Shown: positions 35,200 to 44,800 of the stretch, piece after piece | Layout: each line of letters begins with the position of its first letter | Numbering within the stretch: position 1 is the first letter of the stretch | Assembly (NCBI RefSeq): GCF_001444425.1 | Contig: NZ_CP013189.1 | Location: forward strand, 372,001 to 436,000 | DNA from: Pseudohongiella spirulinae | Lineage (GTDB): Bacteria > Pseudomonadota > Gammaproteobacteria > Pseudomonadales > Pseudohongiellaceae | Reading direction: 5' to 3' | DNA: 64,000 bases | Position numbers and translations under genes: made by a program | The notes under the pieces: model-generated | Seen by the model: the letters and a program-made list of their open reading frames with translations, nothing else | Database searches by the model: none | Told to the model about the DNA's origin: nothing

Positions 35200-36153
35200 T
35201 CAGTCCTGCCCGAGACGAGCTGCAATTACGTTCATTAGATCACCGGCGATGTCCAGGTTGTAGGCTGCATCAATTTCCCGCACACAGGTCGGACTGGTGA
35301 CATTGATTTCCGTCAGGTAGTCTCCAATGACATCTAACCCCACAAACAGCAGGCCTTTGGCTTTGATGCTTTCTTTCACCTGCGTGCAGATCCAGTGATC
35401 GCGATCTGACAGCGGTTGTGCGACGCCGTTGCCTCCGGCCGCCAGATTACCGCGGCTCTCGCCAATAGCCGGTACCCGCGCCAATGCATAGGGTACTGGT
35501 TCCCCGTCAATCAGCAGGATGCGCTTGTCGCCTTTGACAATCTCCGGAATATAGCGCTGCGCCATAATCGGCCGACTGCCGTGCAAGGTGAGAGTTTCTA
35601 TGATCACACTGATGTTGGAATCATCCGCTTTGAGCCGGAAAATTGAGCTGCCGCCCATGCCGTCCAGTGGCTTGAAAATCACATCACCGTGCTCTTTGTG
35701 GAAGGCTTTCAGGCGGTCAGCACGGCTGCTGACCAGCAGTGGCGGACAGCACTGTGGGAACTCAGTGGCGAACATTTTTTCGTTACAGTCGCGCAAGGCC
35801 TGCGGTTTGTTTACTACCAGTGTGCCAGCCTGTTCGGCACGTTCCAGCAAATAGGTAGAGTAGATGTAGTTGTTGTCAAATGGCGGGTCTTTGCGCATCA
35901 AAATAACGTGCAGGTCGGCCAGCGGACGCTCTTCGGCATCTCCCAGCGTATACCACTGATGAGGATCATAGGCCGCGGTCAGAGGTCGCATGCGTGCCAT
36001 AGCCGTGTCGCCGGCCAGGTACAGGTCGCCCTGCTCCATGTAATACAGCTCCCAGCCTTTCTGCTGGGCCGCGACCAGCATGGCCAGGCTGGTGTCTTTT
36101 TTGTAGGTGATCTGGCTGATCGGGTCCATGACGATGCCCAGTCGGATCTGCAT
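35200..36153 (-). CDS. gshB: Glutathione synthetase
   Basis: 317 residues from the ATG at 36153, preceded by GGAGAG; an upstream in-frame start at 36171 is less likely. IRLGIVMDPI at the start, VIFKPLDGMGGSSIFR (ATP-grasp loop), PEIVKGDKRILLI and EINVTSPT at the end are diagnostic. It joins gamma-glutamylcysteine to glycine. It is divergent from the degenerate response-regulator gene at 36273, the place of pilG in Pseudomonas. Confidence 0.96.
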   Translation of the reverse strand: MQIRLGIVMDPISQITYKKDTSLAMLVAAQQKGWELYYMEQGDLYLAGDTAMARMRPLTAAYDPHQWYTLGDAEERPLADLHVILMRKDPPFDNNYIYSTYLLERAEQAGTLVVNKPQALRDCNEKMFATEFPQCCPPLLVSSRADRLKAFHKEHGDVIFKPLDGMGGSSIFRLKADDSNISVIIETLTLHGSRPIMAQRYIPEIVKGDKRILLIDGEPVPYALARVPAIGESRGNLAAGGNGVAQPLSDRDHWICTQVKESIKAKGLLFVGLDVIGDYLTEINVTSPTCVREIDAAYNLDIAGDLMNVIAARLGQD

Positions 36154-36272
36154 GAAATAATCTCTCCACATTATTGATGGCGGTCATCATATCACGGTTG
36201 CCCATCACTATTTCAGCAGACCGGTAACGGCTGTGCTAAAACACAAATAAGCCAATCTGATCAGGGAGGATC

Positions 36273-36749
36273 ATGATGCAAGTTGTCAGGGAAAGAGTTG
36301 CCAGCAATTGCCCGGTCATTGAGTCCGGCTGTGTTGATAAATCGGTCGACGCAGAAAAGCCGCTGAAGATATTGCTGGCTGATGAGGCGCCTTTGGTGCG
36401 TGATCGCATGCAACAGGTTCTGCAGGCGCAGGGTTATGAGGTTGTCTGCGCCAGTGACGGATTTGATGTGCTGTGCCGGTTACCCGAATGGCGGCCTGAT
36501 CTGTTGATGCTGGCCAGTTCTTTGCCCAGGCTCAGCGGCGGGCAGGTCTGCTCATTGTTGCGTCAGTCGCCGGATTTTAAAGAGTTGCGGGTTGTTTTGC
36601 TATCGGACGGTGACAATTTTCTGGACTCAGCAACGGCTGATCACGTCAGTGCCGATGCCTGTCTGCGCCGACCTTTCACCACGGCTGACCTGCTTCAGAC
36701 ATTACAGGGCATGAGTTCGACGGCGGTCCAGTCAGAGATGGACTGGTGA
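36273..36749 (+). CDS. PilG-position response regulator with a degenerate receiver
   Basis: 158 residues: a 30-residue leader and one CheY-like domain. The acidic pocket (D37, E38 in LLADEAPLVR) is kept, but the phospho-acceptor position in PDLLMLASSLPRLSG is Ala (A81) instead of Asp. The conserved Thr/Ser is S111, and the usual Lys before Pro is Arg (LRRPF, R133). Phosphorylation by the normal route therefore seems impossible. It starts after GGGAGGATC, diverges from gshB, and overlaps the next gene by 4 bp (GTGA). Position and size match pilG of the Pil-Chp operon, but pilH, pilI, pilJ and chpA do not follow. Confidence 0.72.
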   Translation: MMQVVRERVASNCPVIESGCVDKSVDAEKPLKILLADEAPLVRDRMQQVLQAQGYEVVCASDGFDVLCRLPEWRPDLLMLASSLPRLSGGQVCSLLRQSPDFKELRVVLLSDGDNFLDSATADHVSADACLRRPFTTADLLQTLQGMSSTAVQSEMDW

Positions 36750-38605
36750 CTTCGGTTCTGTTGATCGATGAACTGCCTGTGACCCGTAAGCTCATGGCCG
36801 ACTTGTTACTCAAGGCAGGTTACCAGGTTGCCGCGGTGGCTGGTTTGTCGGAGCTGGCAGATCAGCCGCGCCCGGATATCTGTCTGGTTGAGCTGATCAG
36901 ATATCGCGGTAATGGTTTCTCGCTGGCGGCATCTTTGATCAGCCGCTGGTCACCAGATTTACCCAGGATCATTCTGCTCAGTGATCGGGAACAGGCCTCA
37001 GATCACCAATGGGCGATTGCCAGAGGGCTGGCTGCTGTCATCAATCGGGAGTATGGTCGGCAGGACATGTTACGCCAGCTGGAGTGCCTGGTAGCCGGTC
37101 GCACAGGTGCGCGGAGACGTGGACTGTTAGTCATGGAGGGACTAAACTCCCCGAAGTTTCCTGAGCCTGGGGCCACACAGCAGTTGGCTGTGCAAATAGG
37201 TATTCGTTTGCGGCACTACCTTGATCAAGCTCGCCAACTGTCTGTCTGCGACACTGATGGCCATTCTCGCTGGCTGAGCAGCCTCATTGAAGAGTCGGAC
37301 ACAATAAATAATGCACTGACTTTCTTGCGGCCTGTCCATGGATCGATTGGGGTGACTTTTGATCCGGTGTCTGCCCGGAAATCGATGATGGAGCTGCTTA
37401 AGCTATATCAGCTTGTCTACCGTGAAATAAGTGCCTGTCCGGACGATCCGCTGGTCGAGCCGGGAGCACGATGCGGTGCGCAACTGCTTGGTTTGCATAT
37501 GCAGTGCTGCGACAAAAACCTGCAGGAATTCATTCGGATAGGGACTGGTCTGTACGCATTAAAACTGTCACCAGACAACAGGTTTGCCGCGCCGTCAGTC
37601 TGGCTCTGGTTGTGGCAGGCTGCCCGGCTGCGGCATTGTCGTGAGCTGCGTGTTCCGCAAGAGTGGCAAAAACTGTTAAACCTGTGCACGGGGTCAACTG
37701 CTATTGATGCAGAGTCACAGCCCCGCCGGGAAGATGAGCATGTGGCAGAACTCGAATCTGTGTTTGAACACTGGCGTGACCGGCGCACAGCAAGCTATGC
37801 GGATTGTTATCAAATGCTGGTCTGGTTGCGTCTGCAGCCGGAGCCCCCGGAGACTCTGCGAATTGTAACCAGCAGTCTTGCCGCCAGCCTTATTTTGCCA
37901 GTCGATTCGGTGTTTGTGGATACAAACATGCCAGATGTGCACGACACTGAACAGCTTGTCCGTCTGCTGCGCAGACAAGCACTCAGTCCGCACCTCGCAA
38001 TCAGTTCAGCGCAGCAGACCATGCTTGCCGCTCAGCTCAGCCGTTTACCGTGTCCGCAAGCGTGCCTGGCCGCCCTGACCAGGTCGCATGAACAGTATGA
38101 TCTGGTCTGCAACGAAATCCGGCACGAACTGACAGCGCTTAACGAGGTGGCGAATGCCCTGAAATTGTCCGCGATAGAGTCCGTATCTCTGGTGTTGATG
38201 CAGACCTATAGTGTGATTGCCTTAAAGCCTGAAACCGTTGATGTGCCAGCAGCGATGAGTCAGCTACGAAGGGCGCATCTTTGTCTTTGCCTGCTGTTGG
38301 ATCAGGCTGCAGCATGGCAGACAATCAGTCCTGCCGGTTCGTTGACCGAACGCCTGTATCGTTTGCTGGATCGCATGTTGCTGCTGGATAAATCGGTTGC
38401 CGATGAGCCAGGACGCTATCAGACGGCAAACAGTGCCCATCCCCAATCGGCAGAATGGCAAAAATGTTATCAAATCAACAGGCGCCTGCGGAAATTGTTG
38501 ACCCGATCTGAACCTTCAGAAAGTCTTCGAGCCGTTATGTCAGAATTGCTGCGGACACAAAGCCAATTGATGCAACAGATCCCTGCCTATCAGGACCAGC
38601 CGTAA
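36746..38605 (+). CDS. Receiver-like plus FimL/ChpA-like scaffold protein (uncertain)
   Basis: 619 residues; GTG start overlapping the previous stop, so translation is coupled. Residues 1-120 form a CheY-like domain (VLLIDELPVTRKLMADLL, D8/E9) in which the phospho-acceptor position is Glu (E49 in DICLVELI), a change that can mimic permanent phosphorylation. The remaining 500 residues are helical and lack catalytic motifs. A stretch near 155-225 (RLRHYLDQARQLS, TFLRPVHGSIG) recalls the Hpt-like repeats of ChpA and FimL, without a convincing phosphorylatable His. FimL binds PilG in Pseudomonas, so a PilG-like/FimL-like pair is a reasonable guess. I cannot name it firmly. Confidence 0.6.
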   Translation: MTSVLLIDELPVTRKLMADLLLKAGYQVAAVAGLSELADQPRPDICLVELIRYRGNGFSLAASLISRWSPDLPRIILLSDREQASDHQWAIARGLAAVINREYGRQDMLRQLECLVAGRTGARRRGLLVMEGLNSPKFPEPGATQQLAVQIGIRLRHYLDQARQLSVCDTDGHSRWLSSLIEESDTINNALTFLRPVHGSIGVTFDPVSARKSMMELLKLYQLVYREISACPDDPLVEPGARCGAQLLGLHMQCCDKNLQEFIRIGTGLYALKLSPDNRFAAPSVWLWLWQAARLRHCRELRVPQEWQKLLNLCTGSTAIDAESQPRREDEHVAELESVFEHWRDRRTASYADCYQMLVWLRLQPEPPETLRIVTSSLAASLILPVDSVFVDTNMPDVHDTEQLVRLLRRQALSPHLAISSAQQTMLAAQLSRLPCPQACLAALTRSHEQYDLVCNEIRHELTALNEVANALKLSAIESVSLVLMQTYSVIALKPETVDVPAAMSQLRRAHLCLCLLLDQAAAWQTISPAGSLTERLYRLLDRMLLLDKSVADEPGRYQTANSAHPQSAEWQKCYQINRRLRKLLTRSEPSESLRAVMSELLRTQSQLMQQIPAYQDQP

Positions 38606-38611
38606 TCCGGC

Positions 38612-38617
38612 TATAAT
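38612..38617 (+). promoter_or_regulatory. Perfect -10 box before the glycosylation block
   Basis: TATAAT just after the previous stop codon; no clear -35 box is visible. It overlaps the first possible ATG (38616) of the next gene, which argues that translation really starts downstream at GTG 38649. Confidence 0.4.
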
Positions 38618-38648
38618 GCTCGCTTTATCATTGTCAGGGCAGTATTCA

Positions 38649-39155
38649 GTGGGCGTATTGGGTTTTATCTGGGGTGTGGGCGGTATTCTGACATTGCTGT
38701 CATTTGCTGTGCTGCGTCTGGGTGGGGTAGCGCTGGAAGTCGATTATCAGAGCCTGGGGCTTCATCACTGGTTGGTGTTGGTGATCTGGTTTGCCTACAT
38801 GGTATGGGCCGAAGGATATAAAGGTTTTCACAAGGCGTTTGCGCCCAGGGTGGTTGTGCGTGCTGACTATCTGGCGAAACATCCGCAAGCTCTTCACGTA
38901 CTGCTGGCTCCCCTGTATTGCATGGGATATGTTCATGCCACAGTCAGACGTCGAATGACTTCAATCGCGCTGACCTCAATGATTATCTGCTTTGTGCTGC
39001 TGGTTCGGATGTTGCCTCAACCCTGGCGAGGCATTATCGATATTGGTGTGGTGGCCGGCCTGGTGTTCGGTATCTTGTCCATTCTCTACTACCTGCTGCA
39101 ACTGCGCGGTCAAGGTGCAGACAGCCTGCCGGTGGCAACTGATGTCCCCGCCTGA
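38649..39155 (+). CDS. Multi-helix inner-membrane protein of unknown function
   Basis: 168 residues from GTG 38649, which follows AGGG by 9 bp; an in-frame ATG at 38616 lies inside a -10 box and lacks a ribosome site. Four or five hydrophobic helices are visible (start of chain, LHHWLVLVIWFAYMVW, HVLLAPLYCMGYVHA, SIALTSMIICFVLLV, VVAGLVFGILSILYYLL). I do not recognise the family. Its end overlaps the start of the first glycosyltransferase by 14 bp, which ties it to the glycosylation block. Confidence 0.55.
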   Translation: MGVLGFIWGVGGILTLLSFAVLRLGGVALEVDYQSLGLHHWLVLVIWFAYMVWAEGYKGFHKAFAPRVVVRADYLAKHPQALHVLLAPLYCMGYVHATVRRRMTSIALTSMIICFVLLVRMLPQPWRGIIDIGVVAGLVFGILSILYYLLQLRGQGADSLPVATDVPA

Positions 39156-40047
39156 AGCAAAAGTGACCAGCCAGTGCGCGGTTATCGTGACCTGGCAGCC
39201 AGAGATACATGAACTATTGGCGCTGATCGGGTCTCTGGTAAAACAACAGTGTCCGGTAATCGTGATAGATAATGGTTCAGCCAATGCGGCGGAGTTGCGT
39301 CAAGGCCTGCTACCATTTACTGAATATGTCACTCTTGAGTGCTGGACAGAGAACAGGGGACTGGCGGCCGCCATGAATGCCGGCTTATTGCAGGTACGTG
39401 CGCAAGGCTATCGTTTCGCGTTGCTGTTTGACCAGGACAGCAGTATCGGGCCTGGTTTCTGTGCTGCGATGCGCCAGGCATGGCAGCGTGCTCAAAAGGT
39501 CAGCCAAAAAGTTGCTGCTGTCGGACCGCGGCTGATCGATCCGGATAGTGGGCGCAAAACACCATTTCGGTGTTTCAGGTTCATGTACCGGACTGATGCG
39601 CCGGTGGCTCCGGCATTGTTCGAAACTGACTTTCTGATTTCTTCGGGCACCCTGCTGTCCATTGCAGCGCTGTCTGATGTCGGGCTGATGAAAGAAAGCT
39701 ACTTTATTGACAATATCGATCTTGAATGGTGTTTCAGAGCAAGGTCGCGAGGCTATGCGCTGTGCGGCACTGATCTGGCTCAACTCCATCATCGCATCGG
39801 TGAAAGCAGCTCTAATCCACTGGTGAAATCGGGCATTATGGTCTCACACAGTCCCCTTCGGGCGTACTACTCCACTCGCAACCGATTGCATTTGCGTCGT
39901 CAACCGTACGCGCCGCTTGATTGGAGAATTCGAGATCTGTTCAGGTTGATACTCAAGTCAATCTGGGTGCTGATGTTCGACTCCAGACGACAGGAATTCT
40001 GGCAGCAGATTAGCCGCGGAGTCCGCGACGCAGGTGCTATGCAATGA
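39142..40047 (+). CDS. GT2 glycosyltransferase, rhamnosyltransferase-like
   Basis: 301 residues from ATG 39142, inside the end of the preceding gene; the open frame upstream to 38992 is Cys-rich nonsense and was left out. AVIVTWQPE, VIDNGSAN, ENRGLAAAMNAG and the metal motif DQD (97-99) in LLFDQDSS match the rhamnosyltransferase type of GT2 enzymes (WbbL/RfbF-like). Near the end are ARSRGYALCGTDLAQLHH and YYSTRNRL. It likely adds a sugar to a lipid-linked or surface glycan at the membrane. It overlaps the next glycosyltransferase gene by 4 bp. Confidence 0.82.
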   Translation: MSPPEAKVTSQCAVIVTWQPEIHELLALIGSLVKQQCPVIVIDNGSANAAELRQGLLPFTEYVTLECWTENRGLAAAMNAGLLQVRAQGYRFALLFDQDSSIGPGFCAAMRQAWQRAQKVSQKVAAVGPRLIDPDSGRKTPFRCFRFMYRTDAPVAPALFETDFLISSGTLLSIAALSDVGLMKESYFIDNIDLEWCFRARSRGYALCGTDLAQLHHRIGESSSNPLVKSGIMVSHSPLRAYYSTRNRLHLRRQPYAPLDWRIRDLFRLILKSIWVLMFDSRRQEFWQQISRGVRDAGAMQ

Positions 40048-41015
40048 CACTGTCATCGACGGCCGGGCGGCACAGACACCGTATACTCGTGCTGCTGCCA
40101 GTCTATAATGGCGCTCGCTGGTTGGAGGAGCAGATTGATTCTATTATCCGACAAGAAAGTGCAGACTGGTGTCTGTGGGTTCGTGATGATGGTTCATCGG
40201 ACAATTCGCTGGCGATATTGCGGGATTATGCTCATGCTTATCCCGAACAGATTAAATGTATCGAGGATGACCAGGGGAATCTGGGGGCATCGGCGTCTTT
40301 CTCCCGCCTGATGATGCTGGCTTTACAGGATACGGGACTACAAAACAGTGACAGAAACTGTTACTTCGCATTGGCCGATCAGGATGACACCTGGCACCCA
40401 CACAAACTGCAGATCACACTGCAGCAGATGCTCGATGTAGAGCGGGACGCGCCTGAGCAACCGGTGCTGGTGCACAGCGATCTCAGGGTTGTCGATGAAA
40501 AGGGTGTAGAGTTAGCTGCATCCTTAATTGCTTATCAGGGGCTGGACAGCGATAAAATTTCTTTTCCTGCGCAGTTGGTCAGCAATACTGTAACCGGATG
40601 TACCACCCTGCTAAACAGAGCGTTACTTGAACATGCCTTGCCGGTCCCGCCTCAAGCCATGATGCACGATTGGTGGTTGTCACTGGTCGCCAGCCGGTTT
40701 GGTCAGTTGAGTTTTATTCACCGGGCACTGGTTGACTACCGGCAGCACGGATCCAATACACTGGGTGCCAGAGCACACATTCCACTCAGAATTGATTTCT
40801 CCTTCTTTCGTCGACTGTTTGCGCGACAGCAATCACTGCAGGCACAGCAGCTATTCAGGGCCAGTGCGGCTCAGGCCGCAGCGTTCAGGGATAGGTATGA
40901 AGCCCTGCTAAGTGCTCACGACAGGCATTGCCTCGACCTGATCTGTGACATGCCAAACAAGAGTTTGTGGGGACAGCGGATTTTGTTCCGGCGCATGCAT
41001 CGTCTTCGTAAGTAA
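40044..41015 (+). CDS. GT2 glycosyltransferase
   Basis: 323 residues; ATGA overlap with the gene before. ILVLLPVYNGARWLEEQIDS, VRDDGSSDNS and ALADQDDTWHPHK (112-115 DQDD) are classical GT2 features, closest to enzymes of O-antigen and capsule clusters. Sugar and acceptor are unknown. Its stop codon abuts the stop of the convergent dioxygenase gene with no base between them. Confidence 0.84.
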   Translation: MTLSSTAGRHRHRILVLLPVYNGARWLEEQIDSIIRQESADWCLWVRDDGSSDNSLAILRDYAHAYPEQIKCIEDDQGNLGASASFSRLMMLALQDTGLQNSDRNCYFALADQDDTWHPHKLQITLQQMLDVERDAPEQPVLVHSDLRVVDEKGVELAASLIAYQGLDSDKISFPAQLVSNTVTGCTTLLNRALLEHALPVPPQAMMHDWWLSLVASRFGQLSFIHRALVDYRQHGSNTLGARAHIPLRIDFSFFRRLFARQQSLQAQQLFRASAAQAAAFRDRYEALLSAHDRHCLDLICDMPNKSLWGQRILFRRMHRLRK

Positions 41016-41852
41016 CTATCCGCGCAGCCAGTCGACAAGACGGGTTCGGAGTGAGCGCTGTGGGGGCTCGCGAAGAGCATTTGGAGTCACCGGTTCACGT
41101 TTCTCCCAGTTAAGCGGGTCTATCCATTCAGGGTTGCGAACCGCCTTTTCTTCGGGTGTGCTATGCATGGGCGTGTAATACGTGCAATCTTCAAAGAAGT
41201 AATGGGTTACCTGCGAGTGACGTGAGCGAGAGTGGTCAATGTGCAGAGATCCGCCGTGCAGCAGGTTTGCGTGCCAGATAAGAGCATGACCTTTTGGCAT
41301 TAAGCCGGTACGGGCTTCCAGTGCGTTATTTTCGACTTGCCGTGCTATGAATCTCTCGTATTCGGGGTAGTCCTCATATCCCGGACGCAGTCCGGCATCC
41401 TGCATGGTGATTTCGGGCAGTTTATGTGAGCCTGGGTAGTACCGCAGTGGTCCATTGTTCTCATCGATATCTTCAAGGGCTACCCAGACGCCGGCCATTA
41501 GACCTGAGGGCACACTATTGAAATGGATGATATCCGAATGCGTCGCCTGTTGCGTCCCGACAGGGAAGTTTAGCGTCTGAAATGGTAAGGGTTTGCGCCC
41601 AAACAGCTGCTGAAGTGCGCTTAACACATTTGGGTGAGTGGCCAGGTAATGTGCGGGTTGGACGAATTTCCAGGCATCCTGAATACGGGCGCCGAAACTC
41701 GGCGCCTTCAAATGTTCAGGGTTATAATAGGGGTGCAGTGTTGTTATCAGCTCATCAAGAACGGAGGGTTCAAAACCAAAATCAACAATGACATAACCAT
41801 CACTTTCAAAGTCGGCGATCTGGCCTTCAGTAAGGAAGCCCTTTTCAGACAT
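41016..41852 (-). CDS. Phytanoyl-CoA dioxygenase (PhyH) family enzyme
   Basis: 278 residues. The Fe(II)/2-oxoglutarate site is H105-x-D107 in QQATHSDIIHF and the distal His H199 in WHANLLHGG, with Arg about ten residues later (R209/R211) to hold 2-oxoglutarate. VWVALEDIDENNGPLRYYPGSH is a family hallmark. The enzyme should hydroxylate a small or lipid-linked substrate. It lies between glycosyltransferases, 6 bp downstream of the 1349-residue multi-GT gene and on its strand, so a glycan building block or lipid is a plausible substrate (inference). Confidence 0.84.
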   Translation of the reverse strand: MSEKGFLTEGQIADFESDGYVIVDFGFEPSVLDELITTLHPYYNPEHLKAPSFGARIQDAWKFVQPAHYLATHPNVLSALQQLFGRKPLPFQTLNFPVGTQQATHSDIIHFNSVPSGLMAGVWVALEDIDENNGPLRYYPGSHKLPEITMQDAGLRPGYEDYPEYERFIARQVENNALEARTGLMPKGHALIWHANLLHGGSLHIDHSRSRHSQVTHYFFEDCTYYTPMHSTPEEKAVRNPEWIDPLNWEKREPVTPNALREPPQRSLRTRLVDWLRG

Positions 41853-41858
41853 AATGTA

Positions 41859-44800
41859 TCACCTTTTATTGGAGTTTCTGATTCTGGCAATAGATAGCAG
41901 GCGTTTTTTCATTCGCTCGCCGATAGCTTTTGGGGAAAACTCCATGGCTATGGTTTGTTTAGCGTGTTCCCCTATTGTGCGGGCGCGTTCCGGGTTGCCA
42001 GCCAGCTTTGCCATTTCTTCAGCTGCATGCCCGATGTCGGGTATAGCCCAGAATTGATCAGCATCATAAGGCCCGTAATCCTTGTTCAGACGCTTTAACT
42101 CGTATTGAATTGCCACACAGTTGTCTGCGCGCATGTATTCTGTGTTCCCCGACCAGTTTGTCAATAGTGCCACTTTACCCATGAACATGGCCTCAGCCGG
42201 CCCATATCCGAACCCCTCCGAATGGTGCAGTGACACGTAACAGTCGGCACAGTTAATCAGTGAATCTGTTTGCGCACGATCAAAGTGTTTGTCTATCAAT
42301 ATAATGTTCCGGTAATCAGCAATGCACTCCTTGAGTATCTTTATACTGGATTGATCAGCATTGTTTATCTTTACCACCAGACATACACTGGAATCATCAG
42401 CGTCGAATGCTTTCTGAAAAGCACGGATGGAACCAAAAGGATTTTTGCGCTGCGCGATACTGTGAGTGTCGAACATGCTTACAAACACAAAAACATGCTC
42501 CTCTATACCAAACCAGTCGCGTGGATAGCGTCTGGCACCTTGCATGTCGACATCAACGATATGCGGAATTGTGATCACGGGAATCGGCGATTTCTCAGCG
42601 ATCGCGGAATTGACAAATGCCGAGGGTACCCAGATCTCGTCCAGCAAGTCGAAACTGCCGAGCCAGCGGTCGGGGAACTCCTGCATTTCCCACGCCCAGA
42701 AACCGATATTGTATTTTCCTGCGAACTTCGCCATACCTATGTCGGCCATGGCTGCGCCTATATGGTCTGCGTTAATGTGGATGAGATTAATCTCGTAAAT
42801 GGGCTCCCGGATTTCCTTATGCTGCCACTGAAGGTTGTCCATCTTTGATGGATTGCCCCGCTCGTAGTTGATGATGCCGAAGGGAATCCCGGCTGCTTGC
42901 AGGCCGGCTGCGTTGCCTCTGGCTGCCTGCCCGACGCCCATGCTGGCGCGGATATATGCAACCATGTTGACGCCCGGCCCCAATGATTGATCAGATCGTA
43001 TTGGTAGTTCGGCCAAGGAACAGTCTTCGCGGTTCAGTGGCAGGTTCGGATTGTAATAGGGGTCGCCCTCTTTGAACTTGTGCCCCCAACGCTGCCACAT
43101 GCTTTTTTCGTCTTTACCGATTGGTTTGCTCTTGCGACTGACACTTTCGTGATGAATCAGTTTGCTGGCTGGCGTCCAAATGTTCCGAAGGCCAGCATCC
43201 AGACAGCGAAGACATAGATCGATATCATTACCTACGATCGGCAACTTTTCGTCGAACTGGCCCAGCTCGTAGAATCTGTCCCGACGGATCAGGAGGCAGG
43301 CGCCGGTATTGGCTGAAACCTCCCGGTCGCATTGATCCAACTGTTGATAAATACCCTTGCCAGGTAACTGCCTGTGAAACAGATGGCGTGCACCGCCCCC
43401 ATGGTCGACCAGGAAAACGCCGGCGTGCTGAATTGATCCGTTTGGGTACAACAGCATTGCCCCGACAGTTCCGACATCGTCTTTCAGCGCATGGTGAACC
43501 ATGTGATGCAGCCAGTCTGCGTGAGTTATTTCAATATCATCGTTAAGAAACAGCAATAGCTCACCGGTACTGCGATCTGCCCCAGTGTTGTTGAGGCGGG
43601 ACCAGTTAAATGGCTCATTGCATTCAATGACCAGGGCACTATGTTGCTGAGCGTACTCAATGCCTTCTGGGTGTTTCCCTCGGCTGTTGTCCAGTACAAT
43701 GACTTCCAGTTCGGGGTAATCACTGTTCGCCAGTGTGTCGAGGCAGGGTTTCAGATAAGTAAGATTGCCTGTAGTAGGGATGATTATCGAAACTCTGGGT
43801 CGACCTTCAATGGCTGGCTGCGTCGGTCTGGCGTTTATCTCATTGGTCATGCTTTTGGGAGGCATGGTATCCGACCAGAGCATGCTTGCGATGCGTACAA
43901 CCTGGTCCTTGTAGATCGCAGGTGCCAGTTCGCACAATAACGTGTAAGGCCAGTCGTCAGTAGTCTGCACCGTTGTCTCGTTTTTCAGCAGGCGACGATG
44001 AATGGCAAATGTGTCCCCAATATAATTTTGGGCAGCGAGCAGCTCCGGCGACCAGTGCCAGGTGAACCATGGTGCTGATCTGCGCCCGTCAGAATGGACG
44101 TGGTCGTGATCACAATATAATAAGGCGACCTGCTCGCTGGCATGGTCAACAAGGGATTGCAGGTAGTTCTTTTGTAGAATTATCCCTGGACGCAGGGGAA
44201 TAAGGTACGAGAAATTTTCGTCCAGCGCCTCGGGTAGGGTCTGAAAATGATGTGTCGTCAGGCCGGCGGTGTTGTAGTCAGTCATGTCAGCAGAACCAAT
44301 TAGAAACAACTGCCAGTTGTTTTCAGTCTGCGACGTGAGTGAGTTGAGTGTAGCTGCCAGATCGCCCGGCCGGGCACGATCGAAATCGGCGGCATTCAAC
44401 AACACAGCCAGAGGTGCTATCGGTTCATTCCGGCGGTATTGTCCGGTATTGGTTGCAAACGCTGCCGACTGCTCCAGCCAGCGGTTATAAACCGTTACAG
44501 GATCCCGGTAAACAAAACCGCGTTTGATTTCCAGTGTATTCTGCAGATCGTCATGAATGTGCAAGGTCAGTTGATGGCGGCCAGTTTCAAGAGTGTCGGT
44601 GTCAATCAGCATAGTGAAACCGATTCGTTGAGCGTCACCGAGGGTTGCATAGTGGATTGGCTGGGTGATAGTGCGCAGTTTGAGAGAGTCCAGCGCAACC
44701 TCGATTTTTGTTACCCGGTGCGGTGACCACGCCCAAGCCTGCACGGTAAATGGTGAACTGTATACCTGGCTGTTATCAGCGGGCAGGACGATATCTGCGT

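Noticed and set aside
38992-39141. Upstream extension of the rhamnosyltransferase-like gene
   Set aside because: The extra 50 codons overlap the preceding membrane protein gene and are Cys/Trp-rich with no similarity; the GT2 start at 39142 fits the family.
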